From: Cellvibrio sp. KY-YJ-3
Lineage (GTDB): Bacteria; Pseudomonadota; Gammaproteobacteria; Pseudomonadales; Cellvibrionaceae
Direction of reading: 5' to 3'
DNA: 64,000 nucleotides
Assembly (NCBI RefSeq): GCF_008806955.1
Contig: NZ_CP031727.1
Span: forward strand, 496,001-560,000
Below, piece after piece: positions 17,910 through 26,240 of the stretch. The translations under genes were made by a program, and so were the position numbers. Numbering within the stretch: the stretch's first letter is position 1; each line of letters begins with the position of its first letter. A model generated the notes under the pieces. It saw nothing but the letters and a program-made list of their open reading frames with translations. It did not search any database and had not been told where the DNA came from.

Positions 17910-19781
17910 TCAGGGCTTGCTTAATAAATGCTCGTCGTTAGTACCCTGCAGTGCAGAGGCAGGAATATCCGCCGGATAATCTTCCAGTTTTTGGTACCAG
18001 TTAAACCAGAGGAAAATGCTGGTGATCGCTGCCACAACCATTGCCGCGATAAACTCTGGCCAATGTTTGATAACCATAAAAATCGGCGCGGCGACCAGCG
18101 AGGTTTGCCACACAATCCCCACCAGTACATTGACTGCATCACGGGCAAAGTTTTTGTTGGCGCCCACCTGCGGATAATCTTTTTGCACTTCCGCCAATAC
18201 CGGTGCCCAAAAACCCCAAGGACGCACTTTGGTGTAAAACTTTTTCAGCACTTCCATATCGTCCGGTTTAGTCAACAGCGAACCAATAACGCAGGCAGCA
18301 ATACAGGCGAGGAACATAAAGGGGAAAGCATTGATGGGTGCTATATCGGTAAAAATCAGCGGGAAGGCGATCGCAAAACCGGTCACCATGCCCCAGAAAT
18401 AACCATAGCCATTAAACCGCCACCAGTACCACTTCAATACGTTGGAGGCGGTGTAACCACCGTAAAGTGCACTCACCAACCATTGAATAACCTGATTGAG
18501 GGTGGGAATAAAAAAGCCAATCGCCACACCGAGAATGACAAACAAGACGGAAATGAGGTAACTCATTTTTACGTAGGTTTTTGGTTCGGCATCGGCATTG
18601 ATGTAGCGTTTGTATAAATCGTTAACCACATAAGCCGGTGCAGCATTGACTGTTGCGGCAAAGGTGGACATAAAGGCCGCGAGCAAACCAGCGATTAACA
18701 ACCCCAACAAACCGCTCGGCAAAATTTCACCGGCCAATACCATGGGAAGAATTTGTTCAAAATCGACATTCTCACCCATCGCATTTAAATCACCCATAAA
18801 TAAACCCAGCGCAAGCACCGTTAACCCGGTGATAAGCATGTAGCGCGGAAACATCAATACGACGGTAACAACACCACTCATTTTGGCGGCTTCTTTCGGG
18901 GTTTTAGCGGAGAGCACACGCTGCATGTCGTAAGTGGGTTGTGGGCCGGCCATGCTTTGCAACATGCCTTTAAACAACATCAGCATAAAAAAGATGGCAA
19001 ATAATTCATAACCATCGGCATCAATTTTTTGTTGTGCGGCGGCGAGTTTTTCTGACCAATCCAAATGCAATTCCCAGCTGAATAAAATACTGGTCCAGCC
19101 TTCGGGAATCGCGGCATTTAACATTTCCGGTGAAATGCGCTGCATGGCAATTACCCCCACCGCGATGCAGGCAACAGTCATAATGAAAAATTGCAGCACC
19201 TCGGTAAACACCACACTGAACATACCGCCTTTCACCACGTAAAGTGTGGTGATGGCGGTGATAATCAGCCCATAACAAACATCGTTCATATGTGGGTCTG
19301 CAGCCAATTGCCAAGGCATAAATACCGCTGCAAATTTACCAATACCGATAAATCCGTAAGCAATAAAACCAATCACATTCACCAGCGCAAACAGCACCAC
19401 AATTAAATGTGAGAGGCGTGCGCCCTTACCTTCGCCAAAGCGAAAGGTAATCCATTCCGCACCGGTCATTACGCCTGAGCGACGCAACCAGGCGGAGAGG
19501 AAAACCATCAAAAAGATCTGGTTAAACACCGGCCACAACCAGGGAATAAATACACTGGTGAGACCATACACAAACAGCAAATACACCAGCCACATAGTGC
19601 CGGAAATATCGAACATGCCCGACGCATTCGATAAGCCCAGTTGCCACCAGGACAGTTTATTGCCGCCAAGGAAGTAACTTTTTATATCTTTGGAGGCGCG
19701 ACTGGAAATCCAAAAACCAACCACCAGAGTGGCAATAACGTAAGCGAGAATAATCGCTATATCCAACAGAGGAAGATTCAT
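17910..19781 (-). CDS. Sodium:solute symporter (SSS family), probable manno-oligosaccharide importer
   Basis: This is a 623-residue inner-membrane carrier of the SSS/SGLT family with about 13-15 hydrophobic segments. Typical features are ASKDIKSYFLGGNKLSWW at the end of the first loop and SNASGMFDISGTMWL in the second segment, where Na+ ligands lie. A longer C-terminal extension (about residues 500-623) carries two more hydrophobic stretches. It is encoded between the GH130 operon and the LacI regulator, transcribed divergently from the regulator. Mannobiose or short manno-oligosaccharides are the inferred substrate because the operon beside it has the enzymes for them and no other importer is present. 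Confidence 0.88.
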   Translation of the reverse strand: MNLPLLDIAIILAYVIATLVVGFWISSRASKDIKSYFLGGNKLSWWQLGLSNASGMFDISGTMWLVYLLFVYGLTSVFIPWLWPVFNQIFLMVFLSAWLRRSGVMTGAEWITFRFGEGKGARLSHLIVVLFALVNVIGFIAYGFIGIGKFAAVFMPWQLAADPHMNDVCYGLIITAITTLYVVKGGMFSVVFTEVLQFFIMTVACIAVGVIAMQRISPEMLNAAIPEGWTSILFSWELHLDWSEKLAAAQQKIDADGYELFAIFFMLMLFKGMLQSMAGPQPTYDMQRVLSAKTPKEAAKMSGVVTVVLMFPRYMLITGLTVLALGLFMGDLNAMGENVDFEQILPMVLAGEILPSGLLGLLIAGLLAAFMSTFAATVNAAPAYVVNDLYKRYINADAEPKTYVKMSYLISVLFVILGVAIGFFIPTLNQVIQWLVSALYGGYTASNVLKWYWWRFNGYGYFWGMVTGFAIAFPLIFTDIAPINAFPFMFLACIAACVIGSLLTKPDDMEVLKKFYTKVRPWGFWAPVLAEVQKDYPQVGANKNFARDAVNVLVGIVWQTSLVAAPIFMVIKHWPEFIAAMVVAAITSIFLWFNWYQKLEDYPADIPASALQGTNDEHLLSKP

Positions 19782-20095
19782 TAACAGATTCCAAATTTAT
19801 TATGTGGATCGACACGGGTCGTTTTTCTTATCTGATTGTTACTTCCGTGCATCGCCATACAACCCCTAGCGGGCAGGCTCAGGAAAAACCGCCTAGGTAA
19901 CAGCAGGGAGCAAACCTTTGAAAAAGATATAGCATAACTGACCATAAGCACCTTAACAGCAAGCTAATGTAACCGTTTACATTTTATTTTTCTAGTCTCT
20001 TGTGGTGAGCTGTAGTAAATTTTCAGTCAAATAAGCAGTTTTTCGGACAAATCCATACCCACCCGCCTATCACCGGCACCCTAAGGTCGTTTTTT
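19782..20095. other. Divergent regulatory region between symporter and LacI gene
   Basis: This 314-base gap has no gene. It contains operator 2 (19968-19981) and must hold the divergent promoters; I could not assign -35/-10 boxes with confidence. Confidence 0.6.
19968..19981. promoter_or_regulatory. Putative LacI-type operator 2 (TGTAACCGTTTACA)
   Basis: The near-palindrome with core GTAACCGTTTAC lies 187 bases from the symporter start and 115 bases from the LacI-gene start. It suggests regulation of the symporter and autoregulation of the repressor. Confidence 0.78.
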
Positions 20096-21097
20096 ATGTC
20101 CAATATTCGCGATGTTGCACGCTTGGCTGGCGTATCCGTTGCAACCGTTTCACGTGCCCTGAGCAACCCCGAAAAAGTTTCTGATGAGAGCCTGGAAAAG
20201 GTTCACAAGGCTATCGCCCAAGTGGGCTACCGCCCCAACATGCTGGCACGCAACTTCCGCTCAGCGCGCGCCTACGCGGTGGTAGTGCTGGTGCCCGATA
20301 TAGCCAACCCCTTCTACTCGCTTTTTATTCGCGCCCTGGAAGACCGCGCCCAGCAAAAAGGTTATGCCGTGCTGTTGGGTGATACCCGCGGCACCCCCGA
20401 GCGCGAAATGGAGTACATCCGCCGCGTAGAAACCCGCCTGGCCGATGGCATAGTGCAGCTGCGCCCCAGCTCGGAAAAAAGCCAGAACAACATTCCGCCC
20501 GATATTCCCTGCGTGAATGCCTGTGGCTGCGAATACACCACTGGCCCAGCCATTCGTATCGATAACCGCGCCGCTGCCAAAACCATGGTGAACTATTTGA
20601 TTTCGCTCGGACACAAACGCATCGGCGTTATCTCCGGCTTGAAAGACAACCCCCACGCCATTGATCGCCTGGAAGGCTATAAAGAGGCATTGGCCGAAGC
20701 AGGTATTCCTTTTGAGAGAGACCTGATTGCCGAAGGTGACTTCACCATGTGGTCCGGCCTGAACGCCGCCTTCCAGTTCTGTAATATGAAAGTGCGCCCT
20801 ACCGCGATTTTTTCCATGAATGATGAAATGGCAATCGGCGCTATGCAGACCTTAAAAAATCAGGGCATTCGCATTCCGGAGGATATGTCGGTCACCGGTT
20901 TTGACGATATCGCCTACGCCAAATATTCCGACCCAAGCCTCACCACCATTTCGCAACCGGCGGAAGAGATGGGCAAAATGGCGATGGATATGTTACTGAA
21001 AGTGATTGAAGGCGAACCACTCAGCCAACGCGAATGTGTATTGCCGACGGAATTTATCATTCGCAAAAGTACCGGGCCATTGTTAACTAAAAAGTAA
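20096..21097 (+). CDS. LacI/GalR-family transcriptional regulator of the mannan regulon
   Basis: The N-terminal helix-turn-helix is canonical (IRDVARLAGVSVATVSRALS, residues 4-23), with the hinge YRPNMLARNFRS near residues 46-57. A periplasmic-binding-protein-like sensor domain follows (about 60-330, including GFDDIAYAKYSDPSLTTI). The 333-residue length is standard. The conserved hinge fits minor-groove insertion at a central CG, as found in all six GTAA-Y-CG-N-TTAC sites seen here. The inducer is probably a manno-oligosaccharide or a pathway product, inferred from neighbours. Its gene is followed by a strong terminator at 21181-21226. Confidence 0.93.
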   Translation: MSNIRDVARLAGVSVATVSRALSNPEKVSDESLEKVHKAIAQVGYRPNMLARNFRSARAYAVVVLVPDIANPFYSLFIRALEDRAQQKGYAVLLGDTRGTPEREMEYIRRVETRLADGIVQLRPSSEKSQNNIPPDIPCVNACGCEYTTGPAIRIDNRAAAKTMVNYLISLGHKRIGVISGLKDNPHAIDRLEGYKEALAEAGIPFERDLIAEGDFTMWSGLNAAFQFCNMKVRPTAIFSMNDEMAIGAMQTLKNQGIRIPEDMSVTGFDDIAYAKYSDPSLTTISQPAEEMGKMAMDMLLKVIEGEPLSQRECVLPTEFIIRKSTGPLLTKK

Positions 21098-21180
21098 GGC
21101 TATATTTTTATAATCACCAAAACATACATTATTTAAATATTGTCATGTGTAATAAAAATTTATAGCAACGCAAATCATCA

Positions 21181-21226
21181 AATAAATAAGGCCAAGGGAG
21201 CATTAACTTCCTTGGCCTTATTTATT
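21181..21226. terminator. Bidirectional intrinsic terminator
   Basis: Perfect 17-base arms (21181-21197 / 21210-21226, centre GGCCAAGG / CCTTGGCC) with A/T-rich flanks lie between the convergent LacI gene and the small secreted protein gene. Confidence 0.88.
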
Positions 21227-21240
21227 GATACGAAAAACTA

Positions 21241-21567
21241 TCAGGGTTTTAAGTATACATTCCAGTTGGAGCAAGATCCGTTAGCATAATATGCGGAACT
21301 GCCGGGGTAAAAGGTACAAGTGCGGTTATTCCACCCATTGCTGTAATTGGTATAAACACCAACGACATAAGTGCCCGATGTACATGCAATGCTGTATTCT
21401 TGATAAAGATAATATCCTCCACCAGTACTATATACCTGCGTAAAGGTACAACCTCCATAAGAATTACCGAGGACAGGGTCACCATACTCTGCTACTTTTT
21501 GATCTGCATGCGCAACAGCAGAAAGACCTAATGCCACTACAATAGCCGCCATAAATTTAAACTTCAT
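21241..21567 (-). CDS. Small secreted cysteine-containing protein, unknown
   Basis: The 108-residue protein is not recognised. A clear Sec signal peptide (MKFKFMAAIVVALGLSAVAHA, cleaved near residue 21) is followed by a Tyr/Ser/Gly-rich mature part with four cysteines (about residues 40, 61, 83 and 98). These could form two disulfides, suggesting a compact beta-rich extracellular domain. The start has an excellent ribosome site (AAGGAG, 5-6 bases upstream). It is a single-gene unit ending at the bidirectional terminator at 21181-21226. Confidence 0.75.
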   Translation of the reverse strand: MKFKFMAAIVVALGLSAVAHADQKVAEYGDPVLGNSYGGCTFTQVYSTGGGYYLYQEYSIACTSGTYVVGVYTNYSNGWNNRTCTFYPGSSAYYANGSCSNWNVYLKP

Positions 21568-21692
21568 ATTAACTCCTTGTGTTAACTATTATCGGCCTTG
21601 CCTCATGCTTCGCTCTCGGGTGAGTGATAAATTTGGCCGTTATTTATCGCGATCCTACTCCCTTCCTACCGGAACTTTTTAGCGCACCATTT

Positions 21693-22367
21693 TTATTGAA
21701 AAATGGAATTGCCCTGCGACGAGATATACACAACAAACTCACCTTTTTCCGGATTGGGAAAATAAGTGATGGAATAATTTGAATCTGGATTGTTACTAGC
21801 TAACACCTGCCACAGTGCACGATAAGCCTTATCGGCACTGGCATCATCCTGAGAAGGGATAGTTATTTTGCACGTCACTGACCGGCAACTCATGTGCGTG
21901 GGAATATAAGAGTCGAGCGCAGCGGTATCAGCAAAGATTGACAGTAATTTATTTTCTTCTGTAGCCGCCCATTGGTAATCGACAAGCTCGGCCTCGTAGC
22001 GAAGATTGGATTCTTCAATTAAGAATTTGCTATTTTTTTCATTTGCAAACTGTCTGAGGATATTAATCTGTTGCTGTTGTGCATCACGGGCTTTTACCAG
22101 CGCCTCTATATCTGCTGTTTGGTGTATTACCTGCACAGCTGGGGAAGTTTCATTGGTCGATGCTGTTTTATTTTCAACAACCACGGACTGATCAGGAGAG
22201 AGCGGCGCAGATGCAGGAGGAAATACGGCAAGCGGGATAACATCATCCACGCAAGTATTGGCCGAAAGGTTGGGCGCGATGTAATGATTTTTTGTCACAG
22301 TAAACGTTATATAAAACGTCAATGTGACAGTTATAGCGATTATGCTGACAAATTTAAAATTACCCAT
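21693..22367 (-). CDS. Membrane-anchored protein with periplasmic coiled coil, unknown
   Basis: I do not recognise the family. From ATG 22367 (an upstream GTG at 22376 is also possible) the protein is 224 residues. One N-terminal membrane segment (VSIIAITVTLTFYITFTV) is followed by a Pro/Ser-rich stretch, a helical coiled-coil segment (ALVKARDAQQQQINILRQF) and a C-terminal globular domain with the cysteine pair SCRSVTC. The orientation puts the bulk in the periplasm. No neighbour suggests a function. Confidence 0.65.
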   Translation of the reverse strand: MGNFKFVSIIAITVTLTFYITFTVTKNHYIAPNLSANTCVDDVIPLAVFPPASAPLSPDQSVVVENKTASTNETSPAVQVIHQTADIEALVKARDAQQQQINILRQFANEKNSKFLIEESNLRYEAELVDYQWAATEENKLLSIFADTAALDSYIPTHMSCRSVTCKITIPSQDDASADKAYRALWQVLASNNPDSNYSITYFPNPEKGEFVVYISSQGNSIFQ

Positions 22368-22529
22368 CCGTAGCACCTGTTGTTATTAACAACCCATAAC
22401 AACATGTATACTAGACGACAAATAAAACCGCAAGCACAAAACCTAATTTAGATTTTTTTGGCGCGCAAGTTTCTTTTCATTAGAAAAAGAAATTTTACAA
22501 AGCCAACAGAGAACCATTTTTTATCAATA

Positions 22530-22565
22530 AAAAAGCGCGCAGTAATTTTTTACTGCGCGCTTTTT
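22530..22565. terminator. Bidirectional intrinsic terminator after the second epimerase
   Basis: Perfect 16-base arms (AAAAAGCGCGCAGTAA / TTACTGCGCGCTTTTT) enclose a TTTT loop 16 bases beyond the epimerase stop. Confidence 0.9.
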
Positions 22566-22581
22566 CGCTTCTGGGAAAATA

Positions 22582-23736
22582 TTACTTTTTTGCCACCAAC
22601 TCAAAATGATCAAGCAATTCCATTGCCGCCACAATTAAATGGTACAGCGTACTGGCGGGTGCGACATCTACGACCACTTCATCATTAGCACCGCGTTGAT
22701 CAACATAGGAACCCGGTGTTGATGCGCAGAGATAATAGCTAAATAAGTCATCCACGCCTTTAATCGCAATCGCTTCAGCATCCGAATTTCCCTCACGGAT
22801 CTGCACCAGACTCGCTTTAATTAATTCAGTGATTCCCCAGCACCGTTTGTTGGGGTCAATGATCTCGCCGGTGTAACTCACCGCATCAAATAACAGACCG
22901 GATTTATCCATACCAATTTCCAAACCGCGCGCATACAGCGCGTTGGTATAACGGGAAACCGGGCGACCGGTGCGGCGGTGATACCAGTCGAGCAGCCAGA
23001 CCCACTCCATCATATGACCCGGTTCAACCGTATCGCCTTTGGCATTGGGCAAACGCGTCCAGCTATCGTCAAAAAATTCAAACAAGACACCGTGTTGCTC
23101 ATCAAAAAAGTGGGTTTGGAATAGCGCAAATAATTCGCCCACCCGCGCCAAATATTTTGCATCACCGGTAGCATCGTAGAGCGCAAGAAAGGCTTCAAAT
23201 AAATGCATATGCGGATTTTGGCGGCGACAGGCATAGTCGTAATCACCCTCGATCCAACCACCTACTGCAGAACCAAAAGCGGCATCCAAATGGGCGATTA
23301 ATTTATCGGCCTCCTGAAGATAAGCAGCCTCGTTAAATGCGCGATAACACCAGGCATTGGCGAGCAGGAAAAACGCGTGGTCATAGAGATCCTGTTTGGT
23401 ATCTACCACCACAAAATCTTTGTTCAATAAGTGGGTATATCCCGCGCCTGCGGCAGGGTGTGCCGCTGCTCCATGCACAAACGCCAATAACTTTTTGGCA
23501 ATATCCTTACCCTCCGGGCACCAGCCGCGATGGTAGGCCGCTGCAAAAAAGAAGGCTTGGCGAGCCTGTACCCGCACCCGGGTGCTGGACTCCAGGTCAG
23601 GTACACCCGCGGGTGTCAGGCGCTCGTAGTTAGCGCCGGTTGTAGGCTCTATACCACGCGCTAACCAGAGAGGCAGGGCATCTTGTTTGATCCAGTGTTC
23701 AAGGCGACTGGCCGCCGCACGCAATGCTTGAGACAT
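22582..23736 (-). CDS. AGE-family sugar epimerase/isomerase (second copy; candidate mannose isomerase or epimerase)
   Basis: This is an (alpha/alpha)6-barrel protein of the N-acylglucosamine 2-epimerase superfamily. Active-site motifs are RVRVQARQAFFFAAAY, NPHMHLFEAFLALY, EPGHMMEWVWLLDW and a late histidine in STLYHLIVAAMEL. The pattern RQAFFFA plus EPGHMMEW is closer to YihS/mannose-isomerase-type members than to the disaccharide epimerase at 15354. Interconversion of mannose with fructose or glucose is the likely role, which would use the mannose released from mannan. I place the start at ATG 23736 (MSQALRAAASR): the frame extends to 23898, but the extra 54 residues cross an intrinsic hairpin and resemble no domain. 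Two operator palindromes lie upstream. Confidence 0.83.
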   Translation of the reverse strand: MSQALRAAASRLEHWIKQDALPLWLARGIEPTTGANYERLTPAGVPDLESSTRVRVQARQAFFFAAAYHRGWCPEGKDIAKKLLAFVHGAAAHPAAGAGYTHLLNKDFVVVDTKQDLYDHAFFLLANAWCYRAFNEAAYLQEADKLIAHLDAAFGSAVGGWIEGDYDYACRRQNPHMHLFEAFLALYDATGDAKYLARVGELFALFQTHFFDEQHGVLFEFFDDSWTRLPNAKGDTVEPGHMMEWVWLLDWYHRRTGRPVSRYTNALYARGLEIGMDKSGLLFDAVSYTGEIIDPNKRCWGITELIKASLVQIREGNSDAEAIAIKGVDDLFSYYLCASTPGSYVDQRGANDEVVVDVAPASTLYHLIVAAMELLDHFELVAKK

Positions 23737-23848
23737 AAAGAATCCATTTACCGCCAGATGCGGTTGCTGTGAGTTAAGTGGCGAATGGGGATTATGGCTG
23801 ATTGAGTCGGCATTTTGCGCGGAGCCTTTAACAGGGCGCAAATAAAAA

Positions 23849-23866
23849 GCCCCGGAAAACCGGGGC
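23849..23866 (-). terminator. Leader hairpin with T-run upstream of the second epimerase (possible attenuator)
   Basis: On the minus strand, GCCCCGG-TTTT-CCGGGGC is followed by TTTTTATTT, the form of an intrinsic terminator. It lies 113 bases before the epimerase start and downstream of both operators, so transcription from that promoter must pass through it. Confidence 0.7.
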
Positions 23867-23957
23867 AAAAAACACAACAGCGGGCTATGGCTTAACAATT
23901 AATCACTAACAACTGTCAGCAGCGACGACAGAAAACAATGGATAAAACCACCATAAC

Positions 23958-23971
23958 TGTAATCGATTACC
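23958..23971. promoter_or_regulatory. Putative LacI-type operator 3 (TGTAATCGATTACC)
   Basis: Perfect 12-base palindrome GTAATCGATTAC upstream of the second epimerase, matching the shared core of the six sites. Confidence 0.78.
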
Positions 23972-24023
23972 AACAAATAACCATGAATAAAATGGCCTTA
24001 GCGGGGCTTATTATGGATAAAAA

Positions 24024-24037
24024 TGTAATCGGTTACA
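24024..24037. promoter_or_regulatory. Putative LacI-type operator 4 (TGTAATCGGTTACA)
   Basis: Second copy in the same promoter region, 66 bases from operator 3 centre to centre. The spacing would allow DNA looping by a LacI-family tetramer or cooperative binding. The core is identical to operator 5 upstream of the CBM10 mannanase. Confidence 0.78.
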
Positions 24038-24102
24038 AGTATTTTGTCATGGAAATCATCAAAGGATTACGATTCGCCATCCATCTGACTGACAGGCATA
24101 AA

Positions 24103-24126
24103 AAAACCCCGGCAAGCCGGGGTTTT
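24103..24126 (-). terminator. Intrinsic terminator of the ExbBD/AgmX/TPR operon
   Basis: AAAACCCCGG / CCGGGGTTTT arms enclose a 4-base loop; on the minus strand the stem is followed by eight T. It lies 19 bases past the AgmX-like gene. Confidence 0.9.
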
Positions 24127-24144
24127 ACAAGGAGCGTCAAACGC

Positions 24145-25113
24145 TTACTGCGGTAAAAAGTCGAAGGTTTGATTGATGGTAGTGCGCGCCACATTGGAGG
24201 CAGGAAAACTGATCAAGCGAATGCGCTGCAGGATTTTCCCCTCCAGATCGCTATCGCCCAGTTCGCTGGATACCAATGTTGCCTCAACGATTTTACCGCT
24301 GGGGTCGATCACAATCTTCACCACCATCTTGCCTTCCAGCGCCGCGTTTTGGCGCAGGGCGCGGTTGTAGATCGAATAGATCGCACCTTTGTGCTGTTCC
24401 ATGATCTTGCGGATTTCTTCTTCGCTGCGCGCTGCACCGCCCGCACCATTGCTGTTGCCAGCAGTAGCCTGGGTCGATTTTTTGCCCGCTTCGGCCAAGC
24501 CGCTTTTCACTTTGGTAGTCTCACGCCCCGAGAGCGCCGTGCCGCCGGTATCGCGACTCAATGCCGCGGTATTAATGCCACCACTGGCGGTTTTGGCGCC
24601 ACTGGTAATCATGGCGCGATCCAACTGCGCAGCTTCACCCGTACTATTGGTTACTGTAGTCGCTGCCGTTTCCACCGCCGAGGTCTGCATCATTTCACGC
24701 ATTTCAGCCAGATCGTCTTTAAACTGCATTACACCGGTATTGGCCGCCTGCTCGCGCGCTTTTTCCAGTGCCGCTTTAGGTGGAGCAACAGGTTTTTTCA
24801 CCGGCTCCGGCGGTTTAACGACCGGCTCCGGCTTTTTTTCTTCCACTTTAGGCTCGGGCTTTTTTTCCTCTACCTTGGGTGGCTCGATAGGTTTCGGGGG
24901 CGGTAGCTCTTTCTTTTCCAACACGACCCGCGCCAATTGCGGTGGCAGCTTTTCTTTTTCCGCACGGGTAATCTCAGGCACTTTGCTGAGTGTCACCACA
25001 ATACTAAGCACCAGCAACACCACAAAACTCACAACCAATATTTTGGTAAATCGCTGATCGTCCTCAATCGAGGAGCTCCAGGGCAACTGTAAATTCAACA
25101 GGGGGTTGGCCAT
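24145..25113 (-). CDS. TonB-like energy transducer with AgmX/PglI-type C-terminal domain
   Basis: An N-terminal cytoplasmic stretch is followed by one membrane segment (ILVVSFVVLLVLSIVVTLS, about residues 24-42). Next comes a Pro/Lys/Glu-rich periplasmic spacer with repeated EEKKPEPKVEEKKPEP, a low-complexity Ala/Thr/Gly region, and a C-terminal domain of about 90 residues (EEIRKIMEQHKGAIYSIYNRAL onward, including GKMVVKIVIDPSGKI). This resembles the AgmX/PglI domain of gliding-motility transducers and, more distantly, TonB. It should couple proton-motive force from the ExbB/ExbD-like channel to envelope partners. ATG 25113 has GGGAGG at good spacing and sits 1 base after the preceding stop (TGA-G-ATG); the frame could also begin at 25128. 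It is last in the nine-gene operon. Confidence 0.85.
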   Translation of the reverse strand: MANPLLNLQLPWSSSIEDDQRFTKILVVSFVVLLVLSIVVTLSKVPEITRAEKEKLPPQLARVVLEKKELPPPKPIEPPKVEEKKPEPKVEEKKPEPVVKPPEPVKKPVAPPKAALEKAREQAANTGVMQFKDDLAEMREMMQTSAVETAATTVTNSTGEAAQLDRAMITSGAKTASGGINTAALSRDTGGTALSGRETTKVKSGLAEAGKKSTQATAGNSNGAGGAARSEEEIRKIMEQHKGAIYSIYNRALRQNAALEGKMVVKIVIDPSGKIVEATLVSSELGDSDLEGKILQRIRLISFPASNVARTTINQTFDFLPQ

Positions 25114-25114
25114 C

Positions 25115-25633
25115 TCAACCCTCCCCATTGTTAGCGGGTAATTCTTTTTTGGTTACGGCCAGCGAAATATCGCGATACTCCGCCGCCGCACAAGTCGCCA
25201 TCACTTTCTTCAGTAATTGATAAGGCACCTTTTGGTCAGCCATCACCGTAACAGGGCGCCCGGTGAGTTGATTTTTTTCCGTCAATGGCCCGGCTTTTTC
25301 GGCGTGATATTTTAATTCCTGGGTGAGCGGCGCAAACTGATCGCCTTCAGCGGCCAATAAATCCGCCACCGAGCCCACTGCCCTGCCAGCCACAACCACG
25401 TCGGTTGCACTGATCAATACCAACAAATTTTCTTCCGGAACCTGATCAGACACCGACGCGGGTAACTTGATACTTTTATCCGTTTGCAAAACTTCCACAT
25501 CACCCGAATTCACCAACAGGAAAAATACCAGAATGGTAAAAATATCCATGAGTGAAACCAGGTTTAACTTGGAACCTTGTTTTAACCGGCGATGATGTTT
25601 TGCCATGCGTTTAGCGCGTAGGGATTGCTTCAT
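25115..25633 (-). CDS. ExbD/TolR-type biopolymer transport protein (second copy)
   Basis: A basic N-terminus (KRMAKHHRRLKQG) is followed by a single membrane helix LVSLMDIFTILVFFLLVNS (about residues 25-43) with the aspartate that carries protons in ExbD/TolR/MotB-type proteins, then a periplasmic domain. It is 172 residues, slightly longer than classic ExbD. The start codon overlaps the preceding ExbD stop by 4 bases (ATGA), showing translational coupling. With the paralogue at 25630 it probably forms a heteromeric stator with the ExbB-like protein, as paired ExbD-like subunits do in AglQ/AglS-type channels. Confidence 0.87.
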   Translation of the reverse strand: MKQSLRAKRMAKHHRRLKQGSKLNLVSLMDIFTILVFFLLVNSGDVEVLQTDKSIKLPASVSDQVPEENLLVLISATDVVVAGRAVGSVADLLAAEGDQFAPLTQELKYHAEKAGPLTEKNQLTGRPVTVMADQKVPYQLLKKVMATCAAAEYRDISLAVTKKELPANNGEG

Positions 25634-26181
25634 GGTGTCGCTCCCTGTGCATTGCCACTCACGGCGGAGGTTTGACCACCTGCGGGTGGCGCATCGCCCA
25701 ATGAAATCTCCGGAAACAATTCCGCATCGACCATGCTGGCGGCAACTACCGCTTTGAATGAACGTACGGTATCCATAGTGCTAACCAGGGTTTGATAGTC
25801 GGTATCTTTTTCGGAGAGGATATAAATATCTTTTTTCTGGATACCTTTATCTTCCAACAAGCGTTTGGTTTCCTGTAGCACCGTCGCCAATAATGCGAAG
25901 TCATATTGCCCGTCAGCGGTTTTTTCCACCCACTTTAATTTGATGCCCGCCGGATAATTCACTTCAAATTTATCGGCGCGAATAATCAACTCCAATTGCT
26001 GCGGTGGCTCTTCGGTTTGCGGCGTGCTTGAATCCGCCATGTCCGGCAATTTGAGATCCAGTACGGTGGTGCGCGCGAGCACCATGCTCATCAACAATAC
26101 CGGCACCAATATGATCATCAGATTCATAAAGGAGGTGATATCGAGATCTGGATCCTCTTTAAAACGGCGTTTTATACGCAT
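25630..26181 (-). CDS. ExbD/TolR-type biopolymer transport protein (first copy)
   Basis: Short basic N-terminus, then DPDLDITSFMNLMIILVPVLLMSMVL with the proton-carrying aspartate before the membrane helix (about residues 13-35), and a periplasmic part of about 145 residues. The 183-residue protein is distinct in sequence from the second ExbD copy, so this is not a recent duplication. The gene lies 59 bases after the ExbB-like stop and overlaps the next gene by 4 bases. Confidence 0.87.
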   Translation of the reverse strand: MRIKRRFKEDPDLDITSFMNLMIILVPVLLMSMVLARTTVLDLKLPDMADSSTPQTEEPPQQLELIIRADKFEVNYPAGIKLKWVEKTADGQYDFALLATVLQETKRLLEDKGIQKKDIYILSEKDTDYQTLVSTMDTVRSFKAVVAASMVDAELFPEISLGDAPPAGGQTSAVSGNAQGATP

Positions 26182-26240
26182 AAGATTTTCCCCAATAAAT
26201 ACAACTGCTGATTGCGCAATAACTGCAACGGGCAGTAAGT

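Larger units (their letters stand above)
23737..24144. other. Regulatory region of the second epimerase
   Basis: I see no real gene in this 408-base gap. It holds the terminator of the ExbBD/AgmX operon (24103-24126), two operator palindromes (23958-23971, 24024-24037), and a terminator-like hairpin in the leader (23849-23866). A 72-codon plus-strand frame at 23938-24156 lies across the operators and terminator and is rejected. Confidence 0.65.

Noticed and set aside
22582-23898. Longer start for the second epimerase
   Set aside because: The additional 54 residues cross the terminator-like hairpin and match no known domain; ATG 23736 fits the family N-terminus.
23938-24156. A 72-codon plus-strand frame upstream of the second epimerase
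   Set aside because: It spans two operator palindromes and the operon terminator and has no ribosome site or domain.
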